Positions 1 to 6,697 of a DNA stretch of 10,000 bases are shown here, in pieces; the first letter of the stretch is position 1, and each line of letters starts with the position of its first letter. Under the pieces are notes generated by a model. It was not told the DNA's origin and searched no databases. It worked only from the letters and a program-made list of their open reading frames with translations. The DNA lies in NCBI GenBank assembly GCA_020216985.1, contig JAIWOH010000102.1, forward strand, positions 1-10,000, given 5' to 3'. Source of the DNA: Nitrospira sp. (GTDB taxonomy: Bacteria > Nitrospirota > Nitrospiria > Nitrospirales > Nitrospiraceae). The position numbers and the translations under genes were made by a program.

Positions 1-1630
1 GATTTATCAATCCGATTATTCCGGCTGGTACTGCACCTTTGACGAGCGGTTTTGGACCGAAAAAGACGTGGCCGACGGACTTTGTCCCGATTGCCGTCGT
101 CCGGTCGAACGGCTGAGCGAACACAATTACTTCTTCAAAATGGGGCAATATCAAGCGCGGCTGTTGCAGCACATTCAGGAGCACCCGGAGTTTATTCGTC
201 CCGAATCGCGGCGCAACGAGGTGTTAGGGTTTTTGACGACCCAAACATTGGGCGACCTGTCGATTTCCAGACCCAAGACCAGACTTTCGTGGGGCATCGA
301 ACTGCCATTCGACACGGACTACGTCACCTACGTCTGGTTCGATGCGCTGGTGAACTATGTTTCGGCGCTGGAATACCTCCCGCTGGATAATCCCGCTGGT
401 CTTCGCTTCTGGCCCGCCACGATCCATCTGGTCGGGAAGGACATCCTAACGACTCACGCCGTGTACTGGTCCACCATGTTGATGGCCCTGGACTTGCCTT
501 TGCCGCACACCATCTTCGCCCACGGCTGGTGGACGGTGGACGGCGAAAAAATGTCCAAGAGCCGAGGCAACGTAGTCGATCCCAACAAAATGGTGGACCA
601 ATTCGGCACCGATGCGTTTCGGTACTTCCTGCTGCGGGAAGTGCCGTTCGGCCAGGATGGAGACTTCTCCCATGCCGGCATGGCGACTCGCATTAACAGC
701 GAACTGGCCGGCGGCCTTGGGAATCTTGTCAGCCGCAGCCTCACGATGATCGACCGGTTTGCCGGAGGGATCGTCCCGTCTCACGATCCTGCGGTTGACA
801 CTCCCCTCGAACACAATTTGATGCAACGAACGGGGGAGTTACTGGCCGACGCCGACAAGCACGTCGAACAGCTTCGATTCAGTCGAGCCTTGGAATCGAT
901 CGGAGAGATCATCCAGCTCTGCGACCAGTACATCGACAAAACAGCCCCCTGGGCTCTGGCCAAAAAGCCGGAACAACGATCTTATCTGAACAATTGCCTC
1001 TATCATCTCGCCCATACCCTGGCCTTGCTGATCAGGCCGCTGTACCCGTTTATCCCATCAACGATCGTCAACATGGCTGAGCAACTGGGTATGGACCCCC
1101 AAACGAGCCGGGGGACGCTTTCGGGGAAAGATCCGTCTCTGCTTTCCGGCACCAAGGTCCAGAAAGCCGGACCGCTGTTTCCTCGCATCGAAACGACAAC
1201 ATTACAAGGAGACAAACCAGTGAGCGACATTTCTGCGACACCCCGGACGGCGGGCCCCCCGCCATCAACGGCGACGACGCCGACGCCACCGGCGCCCGCA
1301 GCTTCCCCTCAGATCACGATCGACGAGTTCTCGAAGATTCAACTCAAGACGGCGACCGTGTTGAGCGCCGAGCGGGTGCCGAAGTCGGAGAAGCTCATCA
1401 AACTGCAAGTCGATCTGGGCCACGAGCGGCGCCAGATCGTGGCCGGTATCGGGAAGAAGTACGAGCCGACCGACCTGGTCGGCAAAACCATCGTCATCGT
1501 GGCCAACTTGAAGCCGGCCAAATTGATGGGGATCGAGTCTCAGGGCATGGTCCTCGCCGCCGGAGACACGGACGTCCAGGGTCTGGTCACCGTGCTCGAA
1601 CCGGTCGCCGCCGGCACCAAGGTAAAATGA
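1..1630 (+). CDS. metG: Methionyl-tRNA synthetase, 5'-truncated, with fused C-terminal tRNA-binding domain
   Basis: Charges tRNA-Met with methionine in the cytosol. The frame is already open at base 2, so the gene begins before the window. 542 codons are present, and the N-terminal part carrying the HIGH motif is missing. Visible parts in order: a zinc-knuckle insertion (Cys at 32-34, Cys at 83-85 and 92-94 in CPDC), the aromatic-rich catalytic core (YVTYVWFDALVNYVSALEYL), the class I signature KMSKS at 548-562, a helical anticodon-binding domain to about 1185, a Pro/Ala/Thr-rich linker (about 1190-1310), and an EMAPII/Trbp111-type OB-fold from about 1312 to the stop (motifs TIDEFSKIQLKTATV, SEKLIKLQVDLG, MGIESQGMVLAA). 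This fused form is common in bacteria. The first knuckle reads C-x2-D rather than the usual C-x2-C. The last codons overlap the next gene by ATGA. Identification is secure. Confidence 0.97.
   Translation, partial: IYQSDYSGWYCTFDERFWTEKDVADGLCPDCRRPVERLSEHNYFFKMGQYQARLLQHIQEHPEFIRPESRRNEVLGFLTTQTLGDLSISRPKTRLSWGIELPFDTDYVTYVWFDALVNYVSALEYLPLDNPAGLRFWPATIHLVGKDILTTHAVYWSTMLMALDLPLPHTIFAHGWWTVDGEKMSKSRGNVVDPNKMVDQFGTDAFRYFLLREVPFGQDGDFSHAGMATRINSELAGGLGNLVSRSLTMIDRFAGGIVPSHDPAVDTPLEHNLMQRTGELLADADKHVEQLRFSRALESIGEIIQLCDQYIDKTAPWALAKKPEQRSYLNNCLYHLAHTLALLIRPLYPFIPSTIVNMAEQLGMDPQTSRGTLSGKDPSLLSGTKVQKAGPLFPRIETTTLQGDKPVSDISATPRTAGPPPSTATTPTPPAPAASPQITIDEFSKIQLKTATVLSAERVPKSEKLIKLQVDLGHERRQIVAGIGKKYEPTDLVGKTIVIVANLKPAKLMGIESQGMVLAAGDTDVQGLVTVLEPVAAGTKVK
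1206..1222 (+). promoter_or_regulatory. Possible internal ribosome-binding site and in-frame GTG start within metG
   Basis: AAGGAG at 1206-1211 is followed after 8 bases by GTG at 1220-1222, which is in the metG frame. Initiation here would give a 136-residue protein of linker plus tRNA-binding OB-fold, close to the layout of stand-alone Trbp111-type proteins. The SD match and spacing are seen directly; use as a start is inference. It may instead be a relic of a once separate gene. Confidence 0.35.
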
Positions 1631-2481
1631 CCAGCCCCCTGTTTCGATCCTGTCTGGCCATACTCTCCGTTGCACACAACGCCGTTCTTTGCCTCGCCTA
1701 TCCGATCGTCCAAGAGACGACGGATCCGCATCTCAACGAGCCCAAGCCGACCACTGTCCTGGTGCGAGTCGTCGCCCACGGCTCGATGGTGCTGGGGAAG
1801 GAAGTCGGCGGCGCCCGCATCACGATCACTGACGTCGCAACCGGCCGTCTCCTTGCGACCGGCCTGCAACAGGGTGAGGCGGGGGACCAGAACCAGATCA
1901 TGCGGACTCCTCGCCTATTGGAAGAGCCGATCTACAGCACCAAATCCTCGGCTTCCTTTACGACGACCTTGGATCTCCTCCATCCCACTCAGGTGGATAT
2001 TACCGCAGAGGGGCCATTGTCTTATCCGGCGGCGATGCAGCGGGTCAGCAAACGGGTCTGGCTCATCCCCGGCCAGGATATGATCGGCGACGGCATCGTG
2101 CTGACCCTTTACGGCTACATCGTGCAGATCGAACAGCCCAAGCCGAATGAGCCGCTCGTCGCGCGTGAAGACCTCACCCTGCGGGTTTCGATCCGCACCC
2201 TATCTGGATCGTTAGTCAGGCCCCACGGCGATTGGGACTCGCGCAAGCTTGAAATCTACGGTGAGATCCTGATCGGCGACCTGGTGATCGAGCGGCTGCA
2301 ACTGTTTTACAGCGGCAGGAACGCCGAGTTCGAAGCGCCGTTTTTCGTGCCTCGTCACACCGACGCGCCGGACGGCATGACGGTGCGCGTCATTGCCGCC
2401 GATCGATCCAGCGGGAATTTCGGTGTGGGGCTCGCCAAGTATCCCGTCCTCAGCGAACGATTAACCACAAATACCCGCTGA
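1627..2481 (+). CDS. Exported protein of unknown function, translationally coupled to metG
   Basis: I do not recognise this 284-residue protein. It starts at an ATG overlapping the metG stop as ATGA, with AAGG at 1619-1622 in front, so translational coupling is likely. Residues 1-25 look like a Sec signal peptide: Arg7, a hydrophobic stretch with leucines and alanines, and possible cleavage after CLA. No convincing lipobox is present. The rest is rich in beta-type sequence without membrane segments. Residues about 40-65 (VLVRVVAHG, GGARITITDVATGRLLATG) resemble a transthyretin-like or carboxypeptidase-regulatory beta-sandwich. A central segment reads WLIPGQDMIGDGIVLTLYGY, and the C-terminal half looks like a second beta domain (ILIGDLVIERLQLFYSG, FEAPFFVPRHTDAPDGMTVRV). 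Location is inferred to be periplasm or outer-membrane surface. It lies 103 bp before a metal efflux gene, but nothing in it is an obvious metal site. Confidence 0.85.
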   Translation: MTSPLFRSCLAILSVAHNAVLCLAYPIVQETTDPHLNEPKPTTVLVRVVAHGSMVLGKEVGGARITITDVATGRLLATGLQQGEAGDQNQIMRTPRLLEEPIYSTKSSASFTTTLDLLHPTQVDITAEGPLSYPAAMQRVSKRVWLIPGQDMIGDGIVLTLYGYIVQIEQPKPNEPLVAREDLTLRVSIRTLSGSLVRPHGDWDSRKLEIYGEILIGDLVIERLQLFYSGRNAEFEAPFFVPRHTDAPDGMTVRVIAADRSSGNFGVGLAKYPVLSERLTTNTR

Positions 2482-2498
2482 CGATCCTGCGCACCATC

Positions 2499-2531
2499 CC
2501 GATCCGATCTGTCCGATCTATTTGTCCGATC
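2499..2531 (+). repeat. Four direct CCGATC copies in the gap before the CDF gene
   Basis: CCGATC occurs at 2499-2504, 2504-2509, 2513-2518 and 2526-2531. The last two copies are extended to TGTCCGATC. Start-to-start spacing is 5, 9 and 13 bases, so it is not a regular tandem array. They fill the middle of the 103-bp gap (2482-2584) between the exported-protein gene and the transporter, where a metal-responsive operator could sit. I see no clear -35/-10 pair in this gap. The repeats are seen; a regulatory role is speculative. Confidence 0.45.
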
Positions 2532-2584
2532 CATCTATTGAGGCGAAGGCTTGCTCCCTCCTCCGGGGCGTGCGAGACTGTGAC

Positions 2585-3529
2585 ATGACCGTCCCCCTTT
2601 CATTCGAGCGTTTGCGCACCCGCCTCTATCTGGCCCTTGCGCTGAACGGCTTCATCATCGTGGCCGAGTTTATCGGCGGCTGGCTGCTGAACAGTATCGG
2701 CCTCATGAGCGACGCCGGGCACAATTTCGTCGATCAAGGTGCGCTGTTCTTGGCCCTCTACGCGCACCTCATCGCCACGCAACCGTCCAGTGAGAGCAAA
2801 ACCTTCGGCTATCACCGCGCCGGCGTCATCGCCGCGTTCCTCAATTCGTTCGTTCTGCTGCTGACGGCCATGGGCATCGCGCTCTTCGCCGTCAAACGAT
2901 TGTGGCAGCCGGTGCCCGTCGACGGCGGCTGGATCATGGGGATCGCGGCCGCGAGCTTCGCGGCCAATCTCGGCATCGCGCTGCTGCTTCAGCGGGGCGC
3001 ACAGGGCGATCTGAACATCCGAGGCGCCTTTTGGCACATGTTGGCCGACGCCTGGGTGTCGCTCGGCGTGGTCGTGAGCGGAGGCATGATTCTGCTGACC
3101 GGTTGGTCTGCGCTTGATCCGCTGGTCAGTCTAATCGTCGTCATCGTCATCGTGAAGGGAGCCTGGCCCATTTTCAAGGAATCATGGGAGGTGCTGCTTG
3201 AATCCACACCGCCCCATGTCAGCCCTTCTGCGATTGCCGCGACGATCGAATCGATTCCCGGCGTCAAGAACGTCCACGATCTCCATGTGTGGGCGGTGGA
3301 ACCGCGGCTGATTCTGTTGACCTGTCACGTGCAGGTCGACGGCGACGATACGGTGTTGACCAACGGCCTGTTGCAGTCGATCCGCGCGCGGGTCGCTTCG
3401 GATTTCGGCATCCGCCATCTCACCATCCAACTGGAGACCCAGTGTTGTCATTCGGAGACCGTCCATTGCGACCTTCGCCGGCTGGCCGATCATCACCAGC
3501 CGGCCGAGTTGCTCTCCCATCGTCATTGA
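2585..3529 (+). CDS. CDF-family cation efflux transporter (CzcD/ZitB-like, probably Zn2+)
   Basis: Inner-membrane proton-coupled antiporter that exports divalent metal from the cytosol. The 314-residue product has six hydrophobic segments followed by a cytoplasmic C-terminal domain. The metal site shows the canonical His/Asp pairs: H46-x3-D50 in TM2 (SDAGHNFVD) and H151-x3-D155 in TM5 (HMLADAWVS). In this family that 2H-2D arrangement is associated with zinc (also Cd/Co). The C-terminal domain carries the CzcD signature HDLHVW at 231-236. A Cys/His tail follows (CCH at 287-289, then HC and HH), a possible extra metal site. The TM4-TM5 loop lacks the His-rich stretch of many relatives. I chose ATG 2585 because it places TM1 about 14 residues in, as is normal. 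The frame is open further upstream to a TTG at 2522, and no strong SD marks either start. The gene converges on the GDPD gene. Confidence 0.92.
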   Translation: MTVPLSFERLRTRLYLALALNGFIIVAEFIGGWLLNSIGLMSDAGHNFVDQGALFLALYAHLIATQPSSESKTFGYHRAGVIAAFLNSFVLLLTAMGIALFAVKRLWQPVPVDGGWIMGIAAASFAANLGIALLLQRGAQGDLNIRGAFWHMLADAWVSLGVVVSGGMILLTGWSALDPLVSLIVVIVIVKGAWPIFKESWEVLLESTPPHVSPSAIAATIESIPGVKNVHDLHVWAVEPRLILLTCHVQVDGDDTVLTNGLLQSIRARVASDFGIRHLTIQLETQCCHSETVHCDLRRLADHHQPAELLSHRH

Positions 3530-3586
3530 GCACTGTTCGAACGTTTCAACTCCTTTCACGGGTTTCGTCAATCAATCGAACGACAT

Positions 3587-3616
3587 CCGATGGGAGAGTC
3601 CATGCTCTCCCATCGG
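3587..3616. terminator. Perfect 12-bp hairpin between convergent genes
   Basis: CCGATGGGAGAG at 3587-3598 and CTCTCCCATCGG at 3605-3616 form a perfect 12-bp stem with a 6-base loop. It lies 57 bp past the CDF stop and 29 bp past the GDPD stop, so it could end transcription from both sides. Neither side has a clear U-run (AAACG follows on +), so it is not a textbook intrinsic terminator. It may block convergent transcription or protect 3' ends. The right-arm sequence also occurs as a 13-bp direct copy inside the CDF gene end (3510-3522). Confidence 0.6.
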
Positions 3617-3645
3617 AAACGTACCGAGCTTCGCGCTCCAGCCCA

Positions 3646-4773
3646 TCATCTGGTTCTGAGATAGGCGTCGCGAGCGGCGACACCCCGATCCGTGTGATCC
3701 GTGAAAAAGCCGTCGATCCCGGCCCTCAAGAACAAGAGAATTTCTCCCGCTCCATCGCCCAACGCCGTGGGATCACCTGATGATCGAAGATTCATCGGAA
3801 GAAAGGCGTTCTCGGAGCGAAACGTATAGGGATGGACCACCAGCCCCACGGCATGGGCATCCTGGACGAACCGCGTGACACGAGAAGGATCGAGATTGCC
3901 CGCCGAATCGAGAGGCAGAATGAACCGTTTTTCCGGACCGACCCCTTGGGCATAGGTGGCGATCTGAGCCAACCCGGCCGGCGTCGCCATCTGCTCGTAG
4001 GTCAACGAGCCTCCTCCCGCTTCCACGTCATAGGGCTTGCCCTCGATCCACAAGAGTTGCACCAGCGGAATTCTCGTCATCCGGCTGAGCTTGCGAAGAT
4101 TGTTGATTTCGAACGACTGGATAAAGACCCGCTGATTGCGCCCCTCATAGCCGTTTTTGCGCAGGGTCTTGACCAGCGACTCTTCGAACGGCAGCCCCAA
4201 TCGTTCGAAATACGTGGGGTGTTTCGTTTCGATATAAATGCCGATCCGGCGATTCAAGAGTTTTTCGTATGCCTGGACCAGATCGATGATCTCTTGCAAT
4301 GTCGGAATCTCAAACTGACCGTCGAACCTGGTATTGGACGGCCTCGCGCTCGGAATCCGTTCAACGGTACGGAGCGTCTTGATCTCCGCCAACGTGAAAT
4401 CTTCGCTGAACCAGCCGGTGACCCCGGCGCCGTCCACGGTCTTCGTAGTCTTGCGCCCGGCAAATTCCGGTCGGCGCGACACGTCCGTGGTGAGATCAAG
4501 CACATTGTCATGGCGCGCGATCAGATGCCCATCTTTGGTCATGACAAGATCGGGCTCGACAAAATCCGCTCCTTGCAGAATCGACATCGCGTAGGCCGCC
4601 AACGTGTGCTCGGGAACGTAGCCGCTTGCCCCTCGATGCGCGATCACAATGGGCATCTGTCGGTGATCAGACCCCCATCGTTCCCCCCGTTCGGCCGCCA
4701 CGTCTCCTCCGTTGATCATCGTCAGCCCGACGGCCATGATCGATAACGCCATTATACTCAAGATCCTCTGCAT
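3646..4773 (-). CDS. Periplasmic glycerophosphodiester phosphodiesterase (GlpQ-like)
   Basis: Hydrolyses glycerophosphodiesters from phospholipid breakdown to glycerol-3-phosphate and an alcohol. The 375-residue product starts with a Sec signal peptide (MQRILS, hydrophobic to about residue 20, cleavage near DVAA at 24-27). GDPD TIM-barrel hallmarks follow: H46-R47 in IVIAHRGASGYVPEHT, E73 and D75 in DFVEPDLVMTKDG (metal ligands), H88 in ARHD (general acid), FIQSFE on a later strand, and GIDGFFTDHTD near the end. Size and signal peptide match the periplasmic GlpQ branch rather than the shorter cytosolic UgpQ branch. The ATG at 4773 is preceded by AAAGGAG, which settles the start even though the frame is open to 4848. 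The gene is divergent from the G3E GTPase gene and convergent with the CDF gene. Released phosphate and glycerol-3-phosphate could be scavenged, but I found no phosphate-starvation operator. Confidence 0.93.
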   Translation of the reverse strand: MQRILSIMALSIMAVGLTMINGGDVAAERGERWGSDHRQMPIVIAHRGASGYVPEHTLAAYAMSILQGADFVEPDLVMTKDGHLIARHDNVLDLTTDVSRRPEFAGRKTTKTVDGAGVTGWFSEDFTLAEIKTLRTVERIPSARPSNTRFDGQFEIPTLQEIIDLVQAYEKLLNRRIGIYIETKHPTYFERLGLPFEESLVKTLRKNGYEGRNQRVFIQSFEINNLRKLSRMTRIPLVQLLWIEGKPYDVEAGGGSLTYEQMATPAGLAQIATYAQGVGPEKRFILPLDSAGNLDPSRVTRFVQDAHAVGLVVHPYTFRSENAFLPMNLRSSGDPTALGDGAGEILLFLRAGIDGFFTDHTDRGVAARDAYLRTR

Positions 4774-4779
4774 CTCATT

Positions 4780-4786
4780 CTCCTTT
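4780..4786 (-). promoter_or_regulatory. Strong ribosome-binding site deciding the GDPD start
   Basis: On the - strand AAAGGAG is followed by six bases (AATGAG) and ATG. This match supports the start at 4773 over the upstream in-frame ATG at 4848, and puts the signal peptide right at the N-terminus. Confidence 0.8.
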
Positions 4787-4982
4787 CGTTGAACACGTGA
4801 GAGTACCGATGCCGCCTTTGTGGCGACTTGCGAAGTCAGGATGAGCAAAGTCTTTTTCCCGAGGATCAGAAAACAATCAGGACAGTGTAACGTTCAAACC
4901 AGGCCAAACCCCGCCGGTGGATGACATTCTTTAGGTTTATGCCCGACGGCTGTACAATGGGGGCGGACAAGGGAAGAGGACT
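4787..4982. promoter_or_regulatory. Divergent intergenic region between the GDPD and G3E GTPase genes
   Basis: Both flanking genes must be transcribed from here. On the + side, TACAAT at 4953-4958 is a fair -10 candidate about 25 bp before the G3E ATG, but the matching -35 (TTTAGG at 4930-4935) is weak. The + side SD is AAGGGA at 4969-4974. On the - side I find no good promoter. The GDPD leader holds a small perfect inverted repeat, GACTT-GCG-AAGTC (4825-4837), and next to it CGCC-TTTGT-GGCG (4812-4824 region), which could be short mRNA hairpins. No Zur, Fur or Pho box is convincing. Confidence 0.4.
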
Positions 4983-5963
4983 ATGCGTTCGGATCCCGTT
5001 CCTTTTTACATGCTCTGTGGCTCGCTCGGCGCGGGAAAGACGACGCTCTTGATGCGCCTGCTGGAATACTGGAAGACGCAAGGGCGAAAAACCGGTGTCC
5101 TTATGAACGAAGCGGGGGAAATCAGTATCGACGGCCCGCGCGCCGGCACTCTGGCCGAACAGGTCATGAACCTGGCGGGCGGCTGCGTCTGTTGCGATAC
5201 AAAGGAAGATCTCTCTTGGGGCATCGCCGAGTTGGTGCGCTCGTATGGATCGGACGTGTTGATCCTCGAATGTTCAGGACTTGCCGATCCCTCGGAAGTG
5301 ATCGACGCGGTCACCGACCTCTATACGGCGCGGTTGGCTTCCCTTGAACGGGTGATCGCGCTGCTTCATCCGGTCTCGACGGAATCCAGCCACTCCGCCG
5401 CCTACGTCGCGACCCAGGCCATCCGGTGCGCGGATGAGCTGATTCTGAACAAACAAGACCTGTACGTGCCCGGCCACTGGGAGCAATTTCGTGCGGCGAT
5501 CATCGAACAGAACCCCTATGCGCGTCTCTGGGAAACGTCCCACGCAAGGCTCGACGTCGCGGAGCTGCTTGGCCCCCACCCTTCCCTTGGTTCCCGCCTG
5601 TCCACCGGACGCCACGCCGCCACAAACGTCTTGTTCGACGTTGCTCGTTCCCCCTCCGTTCAACGCGCGGCCTACCATCCCATCGCCACCACCGTCCGAT
5701 TGGCCGGTCCCTTGAACAAAGAACGATTCCTGGCTTGGCTCCAAGATCTTCCCAAGGAACTTGAGCGGGCCAAGGGTTTCTTCCGATTCACCGGGAAGCC
5801 GGAATTGCAGGAGTTTCAGTACGCGCCGCCGGCCGAGCCGACGATCGCTCCCATCATGTTGCTGGACGAGCCTGATCCGGCGATCGTCTTGATCGGCCGA
5901 GGGTATGATGTCGAAGTTCTGACGAGCCGCTTGCTTAGCTGTGTGGAGACCGCTTCTGTATGA
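4983..5963 (+). CDS. G3E-family (COG0523/CobW-like) GTPase, putative metal chaperone
   Basis: Cytosolic P-loop GTPase of the CobW/COG0523 group, which uses GTP hydrolysis to insert or deliver metal (often zinc or cobalt) to target enzymes. The 326 residues show Walker A GSLGAGKT at 13-20, the switch region NEAGEISIDG at 42-51, the metal-binding GGCVCC with Cys68, Cys70 and Cys71, the Walker B-like ECSGLADP at 96-103, and the guanine-specificity motif NKQD at 156-159. A CobW C-terminal domain covers about residues 230-320 (ATTVRLAGPLNKERFLAWL, AKGFFRFTGKPE, IVLIGRGYD). The strand before NKxD reads VIALLHPV where relatives usually have VVDA. There is no His-rich metal store. ATG 4983 is preceded by AAGGGA with 8-base spacing. 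Family is secure. The client and metal are unknown; no cobalamin, nitrile hydratase or hydrogenase genes lie nearby, while metal transport genes do. Confidence 0.93.
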   Translation: MRSDPVPFYMLCGSLGAGKTTLLMRLLEYWKTQGRKTGVLMNEAGEISIDGPRAGTLAEQVMNLAGGCVCCDTKEDLSWGIAELVRSYGSDVLILECSGLADPSEVIDAVTDLYTARLASLERVIALLHPVSTESSHSAAYVATQAIRCADELILNKQDLYVPGHWEQFRAAIIEQNPYARLWETSHARLDVAELLGPHPSLGSRLSTGRHAATNVLFDVARSPSVQRAAYHPIATTVRLAGPLNKERFLAWLQDLPKELERAKGFFRFTGKPELQEFQYAPPAEPTIAPIMLLDEPDPAIVLIGRGYDVEVLTSRLLSCVETASV

Positions 5964-6049
5964 TGAGCTTCCCCCGGACTCGGAAGGCCCATGCCGTTTT
6001 ACGAACGGAATCGATCGTCAGAAGCGAATCGGTGAGCCTCCCGATCTTC

Positions 6050-6619
6050 TCACGAGCGTGCGCCGGACGCCTGTGGAACCGGCTTCTTCCGAAAAGCAGG
6101 CCACAGCAACAAGAGCCAGGCGAATCCTGCGCCGATCGCTCCCCCGATCAGCCAACCGCCAAGCACGTCCGTGACATAATGGGCTCCCACGTAAACACGA
6201 GCAAAGCCGACCAACGCGACAATCGGCCAACAGATCCAGCCGGCTTTGGGATACAACACCTGAATAAAGGCGGCTACCGCGGCAGTATTGACGGCGTGAT
6301 TCGATGGAAAACTGAACAAGCCTCCGCAGCCGCCTGGCTCAACGCTGATCGCTTGGCTCAGCGCCCGGCAGGGCCTCACCCGTTCAAACACCCACTTCAA
6401 CTGGCCCCCGAGAAAATCGGCCAGGCCGACCGACGCCGCCAATAGAGGCCCGCCATAGAGAGCTTCCCGTCGGTAGGCCAAAACCCACCAGACAATCGCG
6501 CAAGCGGCCGGCACGTAGAGGGTGCTGCGGTTGACGATCAGGAGGAAAAACTGATCGACCAGGGCCGATTGCCCGGCCAAGCCGTTGATGGCATAGAACA
6601 GAGACTCATCGAGACTCAT
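6050..6619 (-). CDS. PAP2-family membrane phosphatase
   Basis: Integral membrane acid-phosphatase-type enzyme that removes phosphate from lipid pyrophosphates or phosphates, such as undecaprenyl pyrophosphate, phosphatidylglycerophosphate or lipid A. The 189 residues contain about five hydrophobic segments and all three PAP2 motifs: K75-x6-R82-P83 (KWVFERVRP), P105-S-N-H108 (usually PSGH) and R141-x5-H147-x3-D151 (ARVYVGAHYVTD, where Ser usually precedes the Arg). His108 and His147 are the expected catalytic pair. The size fits the BcrC/PgpB-like class. ATG 6619 is the only good start because an in-frame TGA lies about 20 bases upstream, yet no SD precedes it and a 10-bp tandem duplication covers the start codon. 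It is 139 bp behind the TonB-domain gene, so it may have its own promoter. It converges on the G3E GTPase gene across an 86-bp gap. The substrate cannot be told from sequence. Confidence 0.92.
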   Translation of the reverse strand: MSLDESLFYAINGLAGQSALVDQFFLLIVNRSTLYVPAACAIVWWVLAYRREALYGGPLLAASVGLADFLGGQLKWVFERVRPCRALSQAISVEPGGCGGLFSFPSNHAVNTAAVAAFIQVLYPKAGWICWPIVALVGFARVYVGAHYVTDVLGGWLIGGAIGAGFAWLLLLWPAFRKKPVPQASGARS

Positions 6620-6620
6620 C
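6601..6620. repeat. 10-bp tandem duplication over the PAP2 start codon
   Basis: GAGACTCATC occurs twice head to tail (6601-6610 and 6611-6620). On the - strand each copy gives GATGAGTCTC, so two ATGs lie 10 bp apart in different frames. Only the outer one (6619) reads into the phosphatase. Loss or gain of one unit would shift the start out of frame. Confidence 0.9.
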
Positions 6621-6634
6621 GACAGGACGATACG

Positions 6635-6697
6635 GCGTCATCCACCATTCGTCAAGCATCGGGCATCGGGCGTCGTCCATCGATCATCAATCATTCA
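6635..6697. repeat. Degenerate 7-bp tandem repeat, nine units, consensus NCRTCRN
   Basis: Cutting 6635-6697 into heptamers gives GCGTCAT, CCACCAT, TCGTCAA, GCATCGG, GCATCGG, GCGTCGT, CCATCGA, TCATCAA and TCATTCA. Position 2 is C in all nine, position 4 is T in eight and position 5 is C in eight. Positions 3 and 6 are purines, except for one C at position 6 in the last unit. Read on the - strand the unit is NYGAYGN. It fills most of the gap between the TonB-domain gene and the PAP2 gene and does not continue into either. It does not look coding. Confidence 0.7.

Noticed and set aside
1265..1675. Open frame of 136 codons on the - strand opposite the metG tail
   Set aside because: Ends in an Arg-only run and sits opposite a conserved tRNA-binding domain. 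Shadow.
1627..1700. Lipoprotein signal in the metG-coupled exported protein
   Set aside because: The Cys residues at the N-terminus are not preceded by an acceptable lipobox (Leu or Arg at the wrong positions).
2522..2584. Upstream TTG start for the CDF transporter
   Set aside because: The extra 21 residues do not resemble CDF N-termini, no SD precedes the TTG, and the segment overlaps the CCGATC repeats.
3832..4746. Long open frame (304 codons) on the + strand opposite the GDPD gene
   Set aside because: It lies entirely opposite a gene with all GDPD motifs, has an Arg-rich, unnatural-looking translation and no SD. It is a shadow of high-GC codon usage.
4860..4900. Pho box in front of the GDPD gene
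   Set aside because: CTGTCCT occurs on the - strand, but no second half-site stands 11 bp away; the match is too weak.
5994..6008. CCGTT-TTACG-AACGG inverted repeat between the G3E and PAP2 genes as a terminator
   Set aside because: Only a 5-bp stem with no U-run on either strand. The 86-bp gap shows no better terminator.
5960..6445. Open frame of 161 codons on the + strand opposite the PAP2 gene
   Set aside because: The - strand frame carries all three PAP2 motifs; this one has none and begins inside the G3E gene end.
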